In this document: in pieces, positions 8,055 through 16,666 of the stretch
How positions within the stretch are numbered: the first letter of the stretch is position 1
How the letters are laid out: each line of letters starts with the position of its first letter
DNA from: Gaoshiqia hydrogeniformans
GTDB taxonomy: Bacteria; Bacteroidota; Bacteroidia; Bacteroidales; Prolixibacteraceae
Assembly (NCBI RefSeq): GCF_049347105.1
Contig: NZ_CP186334.1
Coordinates: forward strand, 5,332,001 to 5,396,000
Direction of reading: 5' to 3'
Length of the DNA stretch: 64,000 bases
Notes under the pieces: model-generated
What the model was told of the DNA's origin: nothing
Seen by the model: only the letters and a program-made list of their open reading frames with translations
The model's database searches: none
Made by a program: the position numbers and the translations under genes

Positions 8055-9695
8055 TTATATACCAAGAATACCGGGGCCTTGTTCAAACACAATATCTACC
8101 GGAATGCCGGCTTCGCCAATCCGGTCGAGGTCTTTTTGCAGTTCTTCGCGAATAAAACCCGACTCGTCGATCATCTGCTTCGCTTTGGCGTAATCTCCGT
8201 CGCCCTGAATCGTTAAGACCAAATCAGACAGATCAAACATGGCCTGTTTCATTTTCTCAAAATCGACGCGGTAAGTTCCGGGTTCCGAGTCGCGTTCAAA
8301 AGCGCCTTTTTCCTGGAAATAGTAAAAGCGGATCATGTTGGCTTTCCCGTGGGCGCTGGCTGCGCCGAAGCGTACCGAGCGGAAAATGCCGGCCATGAAG
8401 GTAACAAAATTATCCATCAGGTCTTTATCCGTCAGTTCTCCCATCCGGTTTAACTCGTACACGCACCACAAACCCAAGATATCGGCTTTTCCTTCTTCAA
8501 TCGAGGTGTAGGCTTCTTTCAGGGCTTCCCGGACAGTCTGACTACCTTCAATTGTTTTGCCCAGACCCAAGCCATGCGCTACCTCATGAAACATGGTATT
8601 TTCAAAAAAGGCGTCAAACTTCACATGGGCACGCTGATCTTCAGCGATCAGCAATTCAGAAATCGGGATCAGTATTTGATCGAATTTGGCCTGCATTGAA
8701 TTTTTAAGCTGCAATTTCCGGCTGCCTTTTGTTTCCCTCACCTGCTCATCATTCGGCAGGTTAATCGCGATGGTTTTGCTTCCGGCATTACAGTCGCCTG
8801 CATAAAAAACAGCATCGTAAACATTCATGTCAGAGTCCGATCCGGGCATTTCGTTTTTATATGGTGCTGCACAAGGCAGGGCTTTTTGCAAATCGGGCAG
8901 CAGAGCAGCGTACTTTTCAAGTTTACCGCTCCAGTCTTTATCTTTTATCAAAATGAAAGCCTCATGGGCCGCCTTATAGCCAAACAGTTGATCTTCGTAA
9001 TTTTCAATTGGACCCACGATAAAGTCGATCGTGTTGGTTTTCATCTCCATCCAAGCCACATCGCTGGCAAAATAATCATCCGTCAACAAAGCTTCGGCAC
9101 GGAGTTCCAGGTATTTTTTCAAACCGGGATCTTCGGCCAAACCGGCGGCCTGCCTGATGTAGCCAACTGCCTCTTCAATCTGCTCTTTGAAGGCAATATG
9201 GTAAGGTATAGCCGTCGGTTTACCACTAGCATCACGCTGAATAAGGGTATACAGGCTGCTTTTTGTTGGTTCGTCCCAGGCTTCAAATTCTTCTTTGGTC
9301 ATGTCGGCCGGATAAAATCCGGCTCCGGCAGGTTTATCGCCATAACCTTCCACGAAAGGCCGGTTTCCGTTCAAACGTTCCCAGGGTCCGTAATTAATCC
9401 GAATAAATTTCTCCATAGCCGGGCTACTTGCTTTTGCCAGAACATCGTTTTTGTCGCCGTATGCTTCCAGCCAGAAAATGTCGTCCATAATTTTGGCTGC
9501 CTCAAACAAAAGCGGCAGCATTTTTTTCTCATTTTCGGTGAGGACACTCAAATCGGTGGTCAGTTTAAACGGGGCAAATGCCTCAGCTTTCATGTCAATT
9601 TCAGTTTTTTCAGTTTCTTTTTCTTTTGGTGTTCCGGTACAGGAAGTGAATACCATCCCTGCTCCTGCGATCAATAAAATAAATAAATTCTTCAT
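8055..9695 (-). CDS. M49-like (dipeptidyl-peptidase III family) zinc metallopeptidase lipoprotein
   Basis: The 546-residue product starts with a lipoprotein signal peptide (FTSC, Cys19), so it is probably anchored in a membrane facing the periplasm. Its C-terminal half shows FHEVAHGLGLG with His370-Glu371-His374 as zinc ligands and catalytic base, followed by IEEGKADILGL about 30 residues later, which fits the second M49 motif supplying the third ligand. Classical M49 enzymes have a hexapeptide HExxGH, while this one has the five-residue HExxH form. Related Bacteroidota proteins are often labelled only Zn-dependent hydrolase. The likely role is peptide trimming. It is a single gene with its own terminator; family assignment rests on motifs and overall layout. 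Confidence 0.7.
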   Translation of the reverse strand: MKNLFILLIAGAGMVFTSCTGTPKEKETEKTEIDMKAEAFAPFKLTTDLSVLTENEKKMLPLLFEAAKIMDDIFWLEAYGDKNDVLAKASSPAMEKFIRINYGPWERLNGNRPFVEGYGDKPAGAGFYPADMTKEEFEAWDEPTKSSLYTLIQRDASGKPTAIPYHIAFKEQIEEAVGYIRQAAGLAEDPGLKKYLELRAEALLTDDYFASDVAWMEMKTNTIDFIVGPIENYEDQLFGYKAAHEAFILIKDKDWSGKLEKYAALLPDLQKALPCAAPYKNEMPGSDSDMNVYDAVFYAGDCNAGSKTIAINLPNDEQVRETKGSRKLQLKNSMQAKFDQILIPISELLIAEDQRAHVKFDAFFENTMFHEVAHGLGLGKTIEGSQTVREALKEAYTSIEEGKADILGLWCVYELNRMGELTDKDLMDNFVTFMAGIFRSVRFGAASAHGKANMIRFYYFQEKGAFERDSEPGTYRVDFEKMKQAMFDLSDLVLTIQGDGDYAKAKQMIDESGFIREELQKDLDRIGEAGIPVDIVFEQGPGILGI

Positions 9696-9791
9696 GATGT
9701 TTTATTTTTCAAAATAAATAAGGTTATCAGTCGGAAGTAAAAATCAGAAATCGTCTGACTGTTTTCATCTTTGGACAAAATTAAACAGCAA

Positions 9792-9835
9792 AAGATACAA
9801 AAAATGCTGCCAAAAGGCAGCATTTTTTGTATCTT
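9792..9835 (-). terminator. Strong hairpin terminator after yidC
   Basis: A perfect 20-bp inverted repeat with an AAAA loop (9812-9815) has a GC-rich core (ATGCTGCC/GGCAGCAT) flanked by A6 and T6, so it reads as a terminator on either strand. It lies 9 bases beyond the yidC stop and should end the pyrG-yidC transcript before the peptidase gene. Confidence 0.85.
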
Positions 9836-9843
9836 GTTTTTAT

Positions 9844-11763
9844 CTATTTCGGCAATTGAACTCCCCGCTCTTTCGCCATTTTCTCTAGGCGTTGCTGGAA
9901 TTTTGACTTTTTAACCGGACCGCCTTTCTTTTTGGCAGCATACAACTGGGTTCTGATTTTTTCTTCGTCGATCAACACCCGGAACAGGTACATTTGTCCA
10001 ATGGTGATCAGGTTTGCCAGGAAATAATAATAGCTCAGGCCCGAAGGATAACTGTTCAGAATAAACAGGAACATGACCGGCATCAGATACATCATGGTTT
10101 GCATGCCCGGCATGGTTTGGCTGCTGGTTGCCTGCTGGCTGAGTTTGGTTGAAATGATAGTTGTAATGGTCATCAACAAACAGAATAAACTCACATGATC
10201 GCCATAAAACGGAATGGTAAACGGCAGGTTCAGGATCGAATCATACGATGACAAATCCTTTGCCCACAAGAAACTTTCCTGACGTAATTCAATTGAAGTC
10301 GGGAAGAAAAAGAACATGGCAAACAAAATCGGCATTTGCAGCAACATGGGTAAACAGCCGCCCATCGGGCTAACTCCCACCTTTTTGTACAAAGCCATCA
10401 CTGCCTGCTGTTTTTCCATAGGCTTGTCTTTCCCGAACTTTTCGTTAATCTCGTCCATCTCCGGTTTCAACGAGCGCATTTTAGCCTGCGAAATGTATGA
10501 TTTATAGGTGAACGGGAATAAGATCAGCTTGATGAACAGGGTCAGTAATAAAATAATGAGGCCAAAGTTGTTGATCCGGTTTCGGAGCATGTTAAAAACC
10601 GGGATGATCAGGTAGCGGTTTACCGGGCGTAAAATTGAATAGCCCAGGTTCACCAGCCGGTCGAGATCAAGATCATATTGTTTCAGGGTATGATAATGGT
10701 TCGGCCCAAAGTAAAGCTGCATACCGTAGTTCTGTGCAGGAAGGTTTTCGTAAGGGAAAGCAATATCGGCGTAAAAATCTCCCACGTATTTATGACTTTC
10801 CTCGGTATAATTGAATTTAATATCGGCGGTGGGAAAAGCATCGTCAGCAATCAGGGTCGAGCTAAAGAAAAGTTGTTTAAAGCTAATCCATTTCACCTTG
10901 GTCTTTAAGGTTTCCTCGCTCGATTTTGCCGGGGTCAGTTTATCCACTTCATCTTCAAAATACTTATAATTGACCGACGTATAGCGATCTTCGCCGTACT
11001 GTGATTTCCGTTCGAGGCGAGGGGCAGAAAAAGCCCAGTTAAAATTCAGGTAATTGGTATTGGAAGAGACCAGCGAATTTAGCCCAACTGTATTCACCTT
11101 AAATCCAACCATGTATGAGTTATGCGACAGCACATACTGATACTCCAGGTAACGGTTCTCTCCTGCAGGTAATTTCATGCTTAACGATTGACTGCCGCTA
11201 CCGTGTTCTTCGTTATAATTTACGTTTCCTTCTTTCCCTTTTCTTACCTCGGGACCTGTCACGCTTAAACCAGCCTGGGTCGATGAAGGAATAAAGTACA
11301 GGTCATCAGTCCTGATCCTCCGGTTCTGCGAGAAAAAATTCAGTCCGAATAAATTGCCGGGGCCGTCAAAAAGGAATAAGGGCAAGGAATCGTAGGTTTG
11401 ATAATTCTTCAGCTCAACCGAATAAATTTTCCCTCCTTTGGTGGATACAGTCACCTTCATGAGGTTATTTTCGAGGGTAATGAATTTCTCTTCGCCAAAA
11501 GCTGCTTCGGCAAATGCCCCGTAACGGTCGGTCAGTTCAGTACCCGCGACAGCGGTATCAGCCGCAGTTGTCTCAGCCTGCTGTTCATCCATTACCTGAA
11601 GTTGACTTTCAGCCTGCTGTTTACGCAAGCTTTCCACCTGGCTGATTGAATCCTGCCGTCGTCTGGCCGCCTCGATTTCCTCCTGCGATGGCTTATTCAG
11701 GTAACTAAAACCAATCAGGATGGCAAAAATCAGCACAATCCCGACAATCGTATTTTTATCCAT
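9844..11763 (-). CDS. yidC: Membrane protein insertase YidC
   Basis: This 639-residue inner-membrane insertase helps the Sec system, or acts alone, in placing proteins in the membrane. It has the Gram-negative layout. An N-terminal anchor (residues 5-22) is followed by a large periplasmic beta-sandwich domain (about 60-350). The conserved five-helix Oxa1 core comes next, with the LRNRINNFGLIILLLTLFIKLILFPF-type first core helix, the cytoplasmic coiled hairpin (KMRSLKPEMDEINEKFGKD) and SYYYFLANLITIGQMYLF. A basic tail (KKKGGPVKKSKFQQR) probably touches the ribosome. It lies 22 bases downstream of pyrG, a gene order common in Bacteroidota, and the two are probably co-transcribed. Confidence 0.96.
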   Translation of the reverse strand: MDKNTIVGIVLIFAILIGFSYLNKPSQEEIEAARRRQDSISQVESLRKQQAESQLQVMDEQQAETTAADTAVAGTELTDRYGAFAEAAFGEEKFITLENNLMKVTVSTKGGKIYSVELKNYQTYDSLPLFLFDGPGNLFGLNFFSQNRRIRTDDLYFIPSSTQAGLSVTGPEVRKGKEGNVNYNEEHGSGSQSLSMKLPAGENRYLEYQYVLSHNSYMVGFKVNTVGLNSLVSSNTNYLNFNWAFSAPRLERKSQYGEDRYTSVNYKYFEDEVDKLTPAKSSEETLKTKVKWISFKQLFFSSTLIADDAFPTADIKFNYTEESHKYVGDFYADIAFPYENLPAQNYGMQLYFGPNHYHTLKQYDLDLDRLVNLGYSILRPVNRYLIIPVFNMLRNRINNFGLIILLLTLFIKLILFPFTYKSYISQAKMRSLKPEMDEINEKFGKDKPMEKQQAVMALYKKVGVSPMGGCLPMLLQMPILFAMFFFFPTSIELRQESFLWAKDLSSYDSILNLPFTIPFYGDHVSLFCLLMTITTIISTKLSQQATSSQTMPGMQTMMYLMPVMFLFILNSYPSGLSYYYFLANLITIGQMYLFRVLIDEEKIRTQLYAAKKKGGPVKKSKFQQRLEKMAKERGVQLPK

Positions 11764-11785
11764 AAAAATCTGTTTTTTTCGAAAA

Positions 11786-13387
11786 TTAACTCATAGCTGC
11801 CTTCACAAAGGCGACAAACAACGGATGCGGACTCAGCACCGTGCTGCTGTATTCCGGGTGATACTGGACCCCGACAAACCATTTGTGTTTTGGGATTTCA
11901 ACAACTTCCACCAGGTTGGTGTCCGGGTTTAGCCCAACCGGGACCATTCCGGCATTCTTAAAGTTTTCCAGGTAGTGATTATTAAATTCGTAACGGTGAC
12001 GGTGGCGTTCCCTGATCTCAGTTTTGCCGTATGCCTTATAAAGATTCGATCTTTTATCGGTAATATCGCAGGTATAGGCCCCCAACCGCATGGTTCCGCC
12101 TTTTTCGGTAATCCCTTTTTGTTCTTCCATCAGGTCGATCACCGGGTAGGGCGATTTTTCATTCATCTCGGTTGAATCAGCTCCGTTAAGACCAAGCACA
12201 TTCCGGGCAAATTCAATTACCGCGATTTGCATTCCCAGGCATATGCCCAAAAACGGGATGTTGTTTTCCCGCACATATTTGGTCGCGAGTATTTTGCCTT
12301 CAATTCCGCGGTGCCCAAATCCCGGGGCAACAATCACACCGCTTAAACCAGCCAGTTCTGATTCGACATTCTTTTTGGTAATTTTTTCGGAATGGATCCA
12401 TTTCAGGTTAACCTTTACCCGGTTTTCGGCGCCTGCATGAATCAGGGCCTCTGCAATCGATTTATAAGCATCCTGCAACTCAACATACTTCCCTACCAAA
12501 CCAATATTTACAATCGCTTCCGGGTTTTTATGTTTTTTCAGGAACTCGTTCCAATCGTCGAGCTTGGGTTCGTTTTTATAGGGCAATTTCAGTTTTTTGA
12601 GGACCGTTACGTCCAGCTTCTCTTCCAGCATTTTATTCGGCACTTCATAAATGGTCGACACATCGATGGATTGAACCACCGATTCGATATCGACATTGCA
12701 AAAAAGCGCCACTTTTTTCCGGATACTGATGCCCAGGTCGTGTTCGGTCCGCAAAACCAGTACATCGGGCTGTACCCCGTTTTCGAGCAACATCTTAACC
12801 GAATGCTGAGTTGGTTTGGTTTTCAGCTCGCCCGAAGCAGCCAGAAAGGGCACCAGGGTCAGGTGGATGACCAATGCGCTTGAACCCAGTTCCCATTTCA
12901 GCTGACGAACAGCCTCAACGTAAGGCAACGATTCGATGTCGCCAACCGTGCCGCCAATTTCGGTAACCACGATGTCGTAATCTTTTTTCGTTCCCAGAAA
13001 TTTTATTTTCCGCTTAATTTCATCGGTAATGTGAGGAATGATTTGCACGGTCTTGCCCAAATAATCGCCGCGACGTTCTTTGTTAATCACCGACTGGTAA
13101 ATCCGCCCGGTTGTTACATTGTTGGCCTGAGACGTGGGAACATTCAAAAAACGTTCGTAATGACCTAAATCCAGGTCGGTTTCGGCCCCGTCTTCGGTCA
13201 CGTAACACTCCCCGTGTTCATAGGGGTTAAGGGTCCCCGGATCGACATTAATATACGGGTCGAGCTTCTGGATCGTCACGGAATAACCCCTGGATTGCAA
13301 TAACTTAGCTAATGATGCTGCTAATATTCCTTTTCCTAAGGAGGAGGTCACACCTCCGGTTACAAAGATGTACTTGGTTGCTGACAA
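11786..13387 (-). CDS. pyrG: CTP synthase
   Basis: This 533-residue enzyme makes CTP from UTP, ATP and glutamine. The N-terminal amidoligase domain has the P-loop-like KYIFVTGGVTSSLGKG and the DPYINVDPGTLNP stretch. The C-terminal class I glutamine amidotransferase domain has GICLGMQ with nucleophile Cys383 and YHPEY with the His-Glu pair. The start appears to be TTG at 13385-13387. No ATG or GTG lies in frame before an upstream stop, and this TTG is only four codons ahead of the invariant KYIFVTGG. A TAACTTTG box 33 bases upstream supports this start. It is probably the first gene of a pyrG-yidC transcript. Confidence 0.96.
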   Translation of the reverse strand: MSATKYIFVTGGVTSSLGKGILAASLAKLLQSRGYSVTIQKLDPYINVDPGTLNPYEHGECYVTEDGAETDLDLGHYERFLNVPTSQANNVTTGRIYQSVINKERRGDYLGKTVQIIPHITDEIKRKIKFLGTKKDYDIVVTEIGGTVGDIESLPYVEAVRQLKWELGSSALVIHLTLVPFLAASGELKTKPTQHSVKMLLENGVQPDVLVLRTEHDLGISIRKKVALFCNVDIESVVQSIDVSTIYEVPNKMLEEKLDVTVLKKLKLPYKNEPKLDDWNEFLKKHKNPEAIVNIGLVGKYVELQDAYKSIAEALIHAGAENRVKVNLKWIHSEKITKKNVESELAGLSGVIVAPGFGHRGIEGKILATKYVRENNIPFLGICLGMQIAVIEFARNVLGLNGADSTEMNEKSPYPVIDLMEEQKGITEKGGTMRLGAYTCDITDKRSNLYKAYGKTEIRERHRHRYEFNNHYLENFKNAGMVPVGLNPDTNLVEVVEIPKHKWFVGVQYHPEYSSTVLSPHPLFVAFVKAAMS

Positions 13388-13419
13388 AATCGTAAAATTT
13401 TAATGTTTCTAAAAACGCC

Positions 13420-13427
13420 CAAAGTTA
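13420..13427 (-). promoter_or_regulatory. -7 promoter box for pyrG (TAACTTTG)
   Basis: Read on the minus strand the octamer is a full match to TAnnTTTG and would give a leader of roughly 20-25 bases before the TTG start of pyrG. A TTG trinucleotide lies 22 bases further upstream, slightly beyond the usual -33 spacing. Confidence 0.45.
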
Positions 13428-13483
13428 AGCAATAAAAACTATTACGCTTCAAAAAAAATCACCGGTTTGACATTTTATATCCG

Positions 13484-13530
13484 ACAAAAAAACAGGATGG
13501 TTTCGGACCCAAGCCTGAAACCATCCTGTT
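13484..13530 (-). terminator. Terminator of the DUF349 gene
   Basis: A perfect 14-bp stem (AACAGGATGGTTTC and its complement, 13491-13504 and 13517-13530) encloses a 12-base loop. On the minus strand it is followed by a run of seven T. It separates the DUF349 gene from pyrG. Confidence 0.8.
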
Positions 13531-13576
13531 AATTTATTCTGTGATATCCGGTTAAAACCAGTGTTCATTTTCTATA

Positions 13577-15796
13577 CTAATCATAGTCCTCATCATCCAT
13601 TTCGTCAATGATTCGGATTTTTTCTTTCAGAAACTCAATTTTCTCCTGTGTACTCTGTATCTTTTTGGTCACATCATCAATCAGCGATTCGGCATTTTTG
13701 GTATTGGCAAAGAAACCGATGTTGTTATTCAGCAGGGCCAGGTCGCTTTCCATCTGCTTCAGCTTGATCACATACTTATCACGTTCGAAGCGCATTTTAT
13801 TTTGCCCTTTGGAGGTAACCGAAAAGTTTGACATTTTATTCTTGAATTTCAGCAGGTTTCGTTTCTGATCATCAATTTTCAGGTGGTCAAAATGAATATT
13901 GATGGCATCGCGGAACTCATTCTGGACTTTATCCTTGTCTTTGAAGGGAACATGTCCGATCTCGGTCCACCGCCGCTGAAAATCTTTCATTTGTTCCAGG
14001 TCGGCGTCTTCATCTTTCGTCAAAACATAATCCTTGATCTCTTTAATCAATGATTTCTTAAGCCTCAGGTTCTCAACCTGGTCATGATCGACCGACGAGA
14101 AATGGATTGATTTCTGTTCGAAGAAGTAATCACAGGCCGCGCGGAACCGTTTCCAGATCAGGTCGGACTGTTTTCGGGGCACGGGGCCAATTTCCTTCCA
14201 TTTCTTCTGAATGCGGATAAATTCATCGGTTGTTTTTTTCCAATCGGTACTGTCTTTCAGCGATTCGGCCTGCATGCACAAATCGGCCTTCATTTGCATG
14301 TTATTTTGCTGAAATTCTTTGTTTTGTGCATAAAATTCGCGTTTGGCATCAAAAAACTGATCGCAGGCGCTGCGAAAGCGGTCGTAAATGCGGTTATTGT
14401 CTTTTTTTGGCGCAAAACCGATGGTTCGCCAAACCTTCTGCAATTCAATCAACTCACGCGACTTATCATCCCAGTCTTTGTGGGTCAGTAATTCGGCGCC
14501 GGCAATTTCTTCCGCTTTTTCACACAAGGCGGCTTTAGCTTCCAGATTTTTCTTTTGATCGTCTTTCCTGTCTTCAAAATACTCCTGGTGTTTTTTATTA
14601 ATAATGGATGTCGCCGCTTTAAACCGTTCCCACAACTCATCCTTCTTATCGCGCGGCACCGGTCCGATTTCGCGCCATTGTTCGTGATATTTCTGCAGAA
14701 TGTTGAACGCTTTTATCACCGATGGTTCGACCAATAATTCCTCGGCCTTTTCGCACAAACCGATTTTGGCTTCCATGTTTTTTTTCAGGTCCAGGTCGCG
14801 CAGCTCTTTATTTATCTTGATATAGTCGTAGAAATTCTCGACATGATGATGGTATGTTTCCCAAAGATCTTTCAGTTTCGATTGCGGAACCAGGCCCGTA
14901 TCCCTCCATTTCTGCTGCAAATCCCTGAATTCCTGGAAAGTTTTATTGATTGACTCCTTCCGGTTTACCAACGATTTTATTTCCTCGATGATATCGTACT
15001 TAATCTGAAGATTCTGTTCTTTTTCTTCGTCCATCTGTTTACCATGCTCATTTTTCAGCTGACGATATTCTCTCAACAGGTTTTTTAAATCTTCTTCATA
15101 AGGCGCATTCGCCGAAACAAATTCGCTTTCGTCGCCGCCGGCCTCCAGAAAAGTGGCCTTTTCAAGGTCGAAGTTGGCCTTGTGTATCCTGTAGAAATTG
15201 ATTTTTATCCGGTCAACTTCTTCTTTGATATCTTCATCGGTTGGCGATGTAAGCAAGGCCCGCAAGGCATTAATCAGTTCAACTTCCGAATACCCGGAGT
15301 AATCAATCTTTCCTTTAGCCACAACGGCATTGGCCGTTTCTTCGTCCAGTTCATCTTCATCCGGTTCCGCCGGTTGCTCAGGCTGATCAACTGCATCCGG
15401 GCCTGTTTCTGCCCCGGAGCTTACTTCGGCAGTCTCTTCTTCAGCCCGGATTTCCTCTTCACCGGTTTGTTCAGCTTCCTGCCCCGAAACCGGCTCAGAA
15501 ACCTCAGGCGTGGGCTCTGCGTCAGAAGCTTGCTCCGGTTCTTCCACTGTGTCACGGGCTTCTTCATCCCCGGCGACTGCTTCCGCCGGTTCGGCCTCAT
15601 GTTGAATTTCTTCCCCGACATGTTCACCTTCCCGGATGATCACCGGTTCAGAAACTTCCGGCACGAGATCCGCTTCGGAAGTGTTTTCAGGTTCAGGACT
15701 CAGCGCCAGGCTTTCTGCGGACGTAGCAGTAACATCGTTTTTTTCCGGTGTTACATTTAACTCATCATTTGAGTTTTTCAGATCTTTAGGTTCCAT
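13577..15796 (-). CDS. DUF349 repeat protein with acidic N-terminal tandem repeat
   Basis: This 739-residue cytoplasmic protein has two parts. Residues 1-150 are very acidic and low-complexity, and contain two imperfect copies of a roughly 50-residue unit starting PEVSEPV (about 46-95 and 97-149). The rest holds five DUF349 units spaced about 75 residues apart. Each is marked by a W-(R/K)-x-(I/T)-G-x-(V/A)-P core followed by an aromatic-rich helix (for example QWREIGPVPRDKKDELW and KWKEIGPVPRKQSDLIW), and it ends in a predicted coiled coil (about 660-735). DUF349 proteins are universal in Bacteroidota but their function is not established. It is a single gene with its own terminator. Confidence 0.85.
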   Translation of the reverse strand: MEPKDLKNSNDELNVTPEKNDVTATSAESLALSPEPENTSEADLVPEVSEPVIIREGEHVGEEIQHEAEPAEAVAGDEEARDTVEEPEQASDAEPTPEVSEPVSGQEAEQTGEEEIRAEEETAEVSSGAETGPDAVDQPEQPAEPDEDELDEETANAVVAKGKIDYSGYSEVELINALRALLTSPTDEDIKEEVDRIKINFYRIHKANFDLEKATFLEAGGDESEFVSANAPYEEDLKNLLREYRQLKNEHGKQMDEEKEQNLQIKYDIIEEIKSLVNRKESINKTFQEFRDLQQKWRDTGLVPQSKLKDLWETYHHHVENFYDYIKINKELRDLDLKKNMEAKIGLCEKAEELLVEPSVIKAFNILQKYHEQWREIGPVPRDKKDELWERFKAATSIINKKHQEYFEDRKDDQKKNLEAKAALCEKAEEIAGAELLTHKDWDDKSRELIELQKVWRTIGFAPKKDNNRIYDRFRSACDQFFDAKREFYAQNKEFQQNNMQMKADLCMQAESLKDSTDWKKTTDEFIRIQKKWKEIGPVPRKQSDLIWKRFRAACDYFFEQKSIHFSSVDHDQVENLRLKKSLIKEIKDYVLTKDEDADLEQMKDFQRRWTEIGHVPFKDKDKVQNEFRDAINIHFDHLKIDDQKRNLLKFKNKMSNFSVTSKGQNKMRFERDKYVIKLKQMESDLALLNNNIGFFANTKNAESLIDDVTKKIQSTQEKIEFLKEKIRIIDEMDDEDYD

Positions 15797-15923
15797 GTGA
15801 CAATATATTTAAATTACCGGGTAATTTCCAGAGATTTAAGTTCACTAAGTTACGAAAATATAATTTTCGGCACGAATACTCAAGCAAAACAACGAATAAT
15901 TCTGCAAAACATACGTAATAAAC

Positions 15924-15960
15924 AAAAAAATAAGCTGCTCCCTTGCGAAAACAGCTTATT
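15924..15960 (-). terminator. Terminator of the hsp20 gene
   Basis: A perfect 9-bp stem (AATAAGCTG/CAGCTTATT) with a 14-base loop lies 23 bases after the hsp20 stop. On the minus strand it runs into seven consecutive T. Confidence 0.75.
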
Positions 15961-15982
15961 GTCCTAAACCCTAAAAATTACC

Positions 15983-16420
15983 TTATGCAATTTCGATTTG
16001 CCGCGTCTGCAATTGTTCTTCTTCTTTTTTGGAAACCGTAACCTTTAAGATACCGTTTTTAAAACCGGCATTTATTTTTTCCGGATCCAGCTTTTCCGAC
16101 AACTTGAACTTCTTTTCGAAATTCCCGGGTTTAAATTCCACGCGTGCGTATGTTACCTTCTGATTTCCTTCATTCTCCACTTCACCCTTAATGATTAACA
16201 GATCTTTTTCAACCGAGATTTTAATCTGCTCTTTTTCGTAACCGGGAACAGATAACTCAATCGCTACATGATCTTCTTGGTCATAAAGATTGGTTGCTGG
16301 CTGGTTCGTCAACTCCTTTCTATCGAAACGGTCAGTCTGATAATTCTGACTGAAAAAATCATTCAGCAAGCGATCAACAGCATTGACATGATAAACCGGG
16401 TTCATTGTTAATAGTTTCAT
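15983..16420 (-). CDS. Small heat-shock protein, Hsp20/alpha-crystallin family
   Basis: This 145-residue ATP-independent chaperone should form oligomers that hold unfolding proteins. The alpha-crystallin domain spans about residues 43-135. It has the typical start in which NLYDQEDHVAIELSVPGYEKEQIKI precedes the beta-sandwich, and the late FKNGILKVTVSK signature. A short IEIA-type tail supplies an I-x-I-like anchoring motif. It is a single gene divergent from trmD. Unusually for this genome its start codon is preceded by a perfect AGGAGG, suggesting strong translation when the stress transcript is made. Confidence 0.93.
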   Translation of the reverse strand: MKLLTMNPVYHVNAVDRLLNDFFSQNYQTDRFDRKELTNQPATNLYDQEDHVAIELSVPGYEKEQIKISVEKDLLIIKGEVENEGNQKVTYARVEFKPGNFEKKFKLSEKLDPEKINAGFKNGILKVTVSKKEEEQLQTRQIEIA

Positions 16421-16428
16421 TTTTATTT

Positions 16429-16434
16429 CCTCCT
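16429..16434 (-). promoter_or_regulatory. Perfect Shine-Dalgarno site (AGGAGG) of hsp20
   Basis: On the minus strand AGGAGG ends 8 bases before the hsp20 ATG. Most genes in this window lack any such motif, as is usual in Bacteroidota, so this site stands out and fixes the start codon. Confidence 0.7.
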
Positions 16435-16643
16435 GTAAAATTTTAATTGTTTTTCGTTATTTCGGTTTACCCCGGTCAAGTTCTGTTCCAGACCTGATTT
16501 TCTGACTTTTTCCCGGAAGATTGGTTAATTACCGTGCCATTATTTCCGAAATTAATCATCAATGCAAGCCACATTGTCATCTTATGTACTTTTCTGCATG
16601 TTTTATCTTCCCAAAAGCCCGTCGTGAATCCGGCAAATGTTGT

Positions 16644-16651
16644 TACTTTTG
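16644..16651 (+). promoter_or_regulatory. -7 promoter box for trmD (TACTTTTG)
   Basis: The octamer matches TAnnTTTG and ends 15 bases before the trmD start codon, giving a very short leader. No clear -33 element is visible. Confidence 0.45.
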
Positions 16652-16666
16652 CAAAAAAAATATTGT

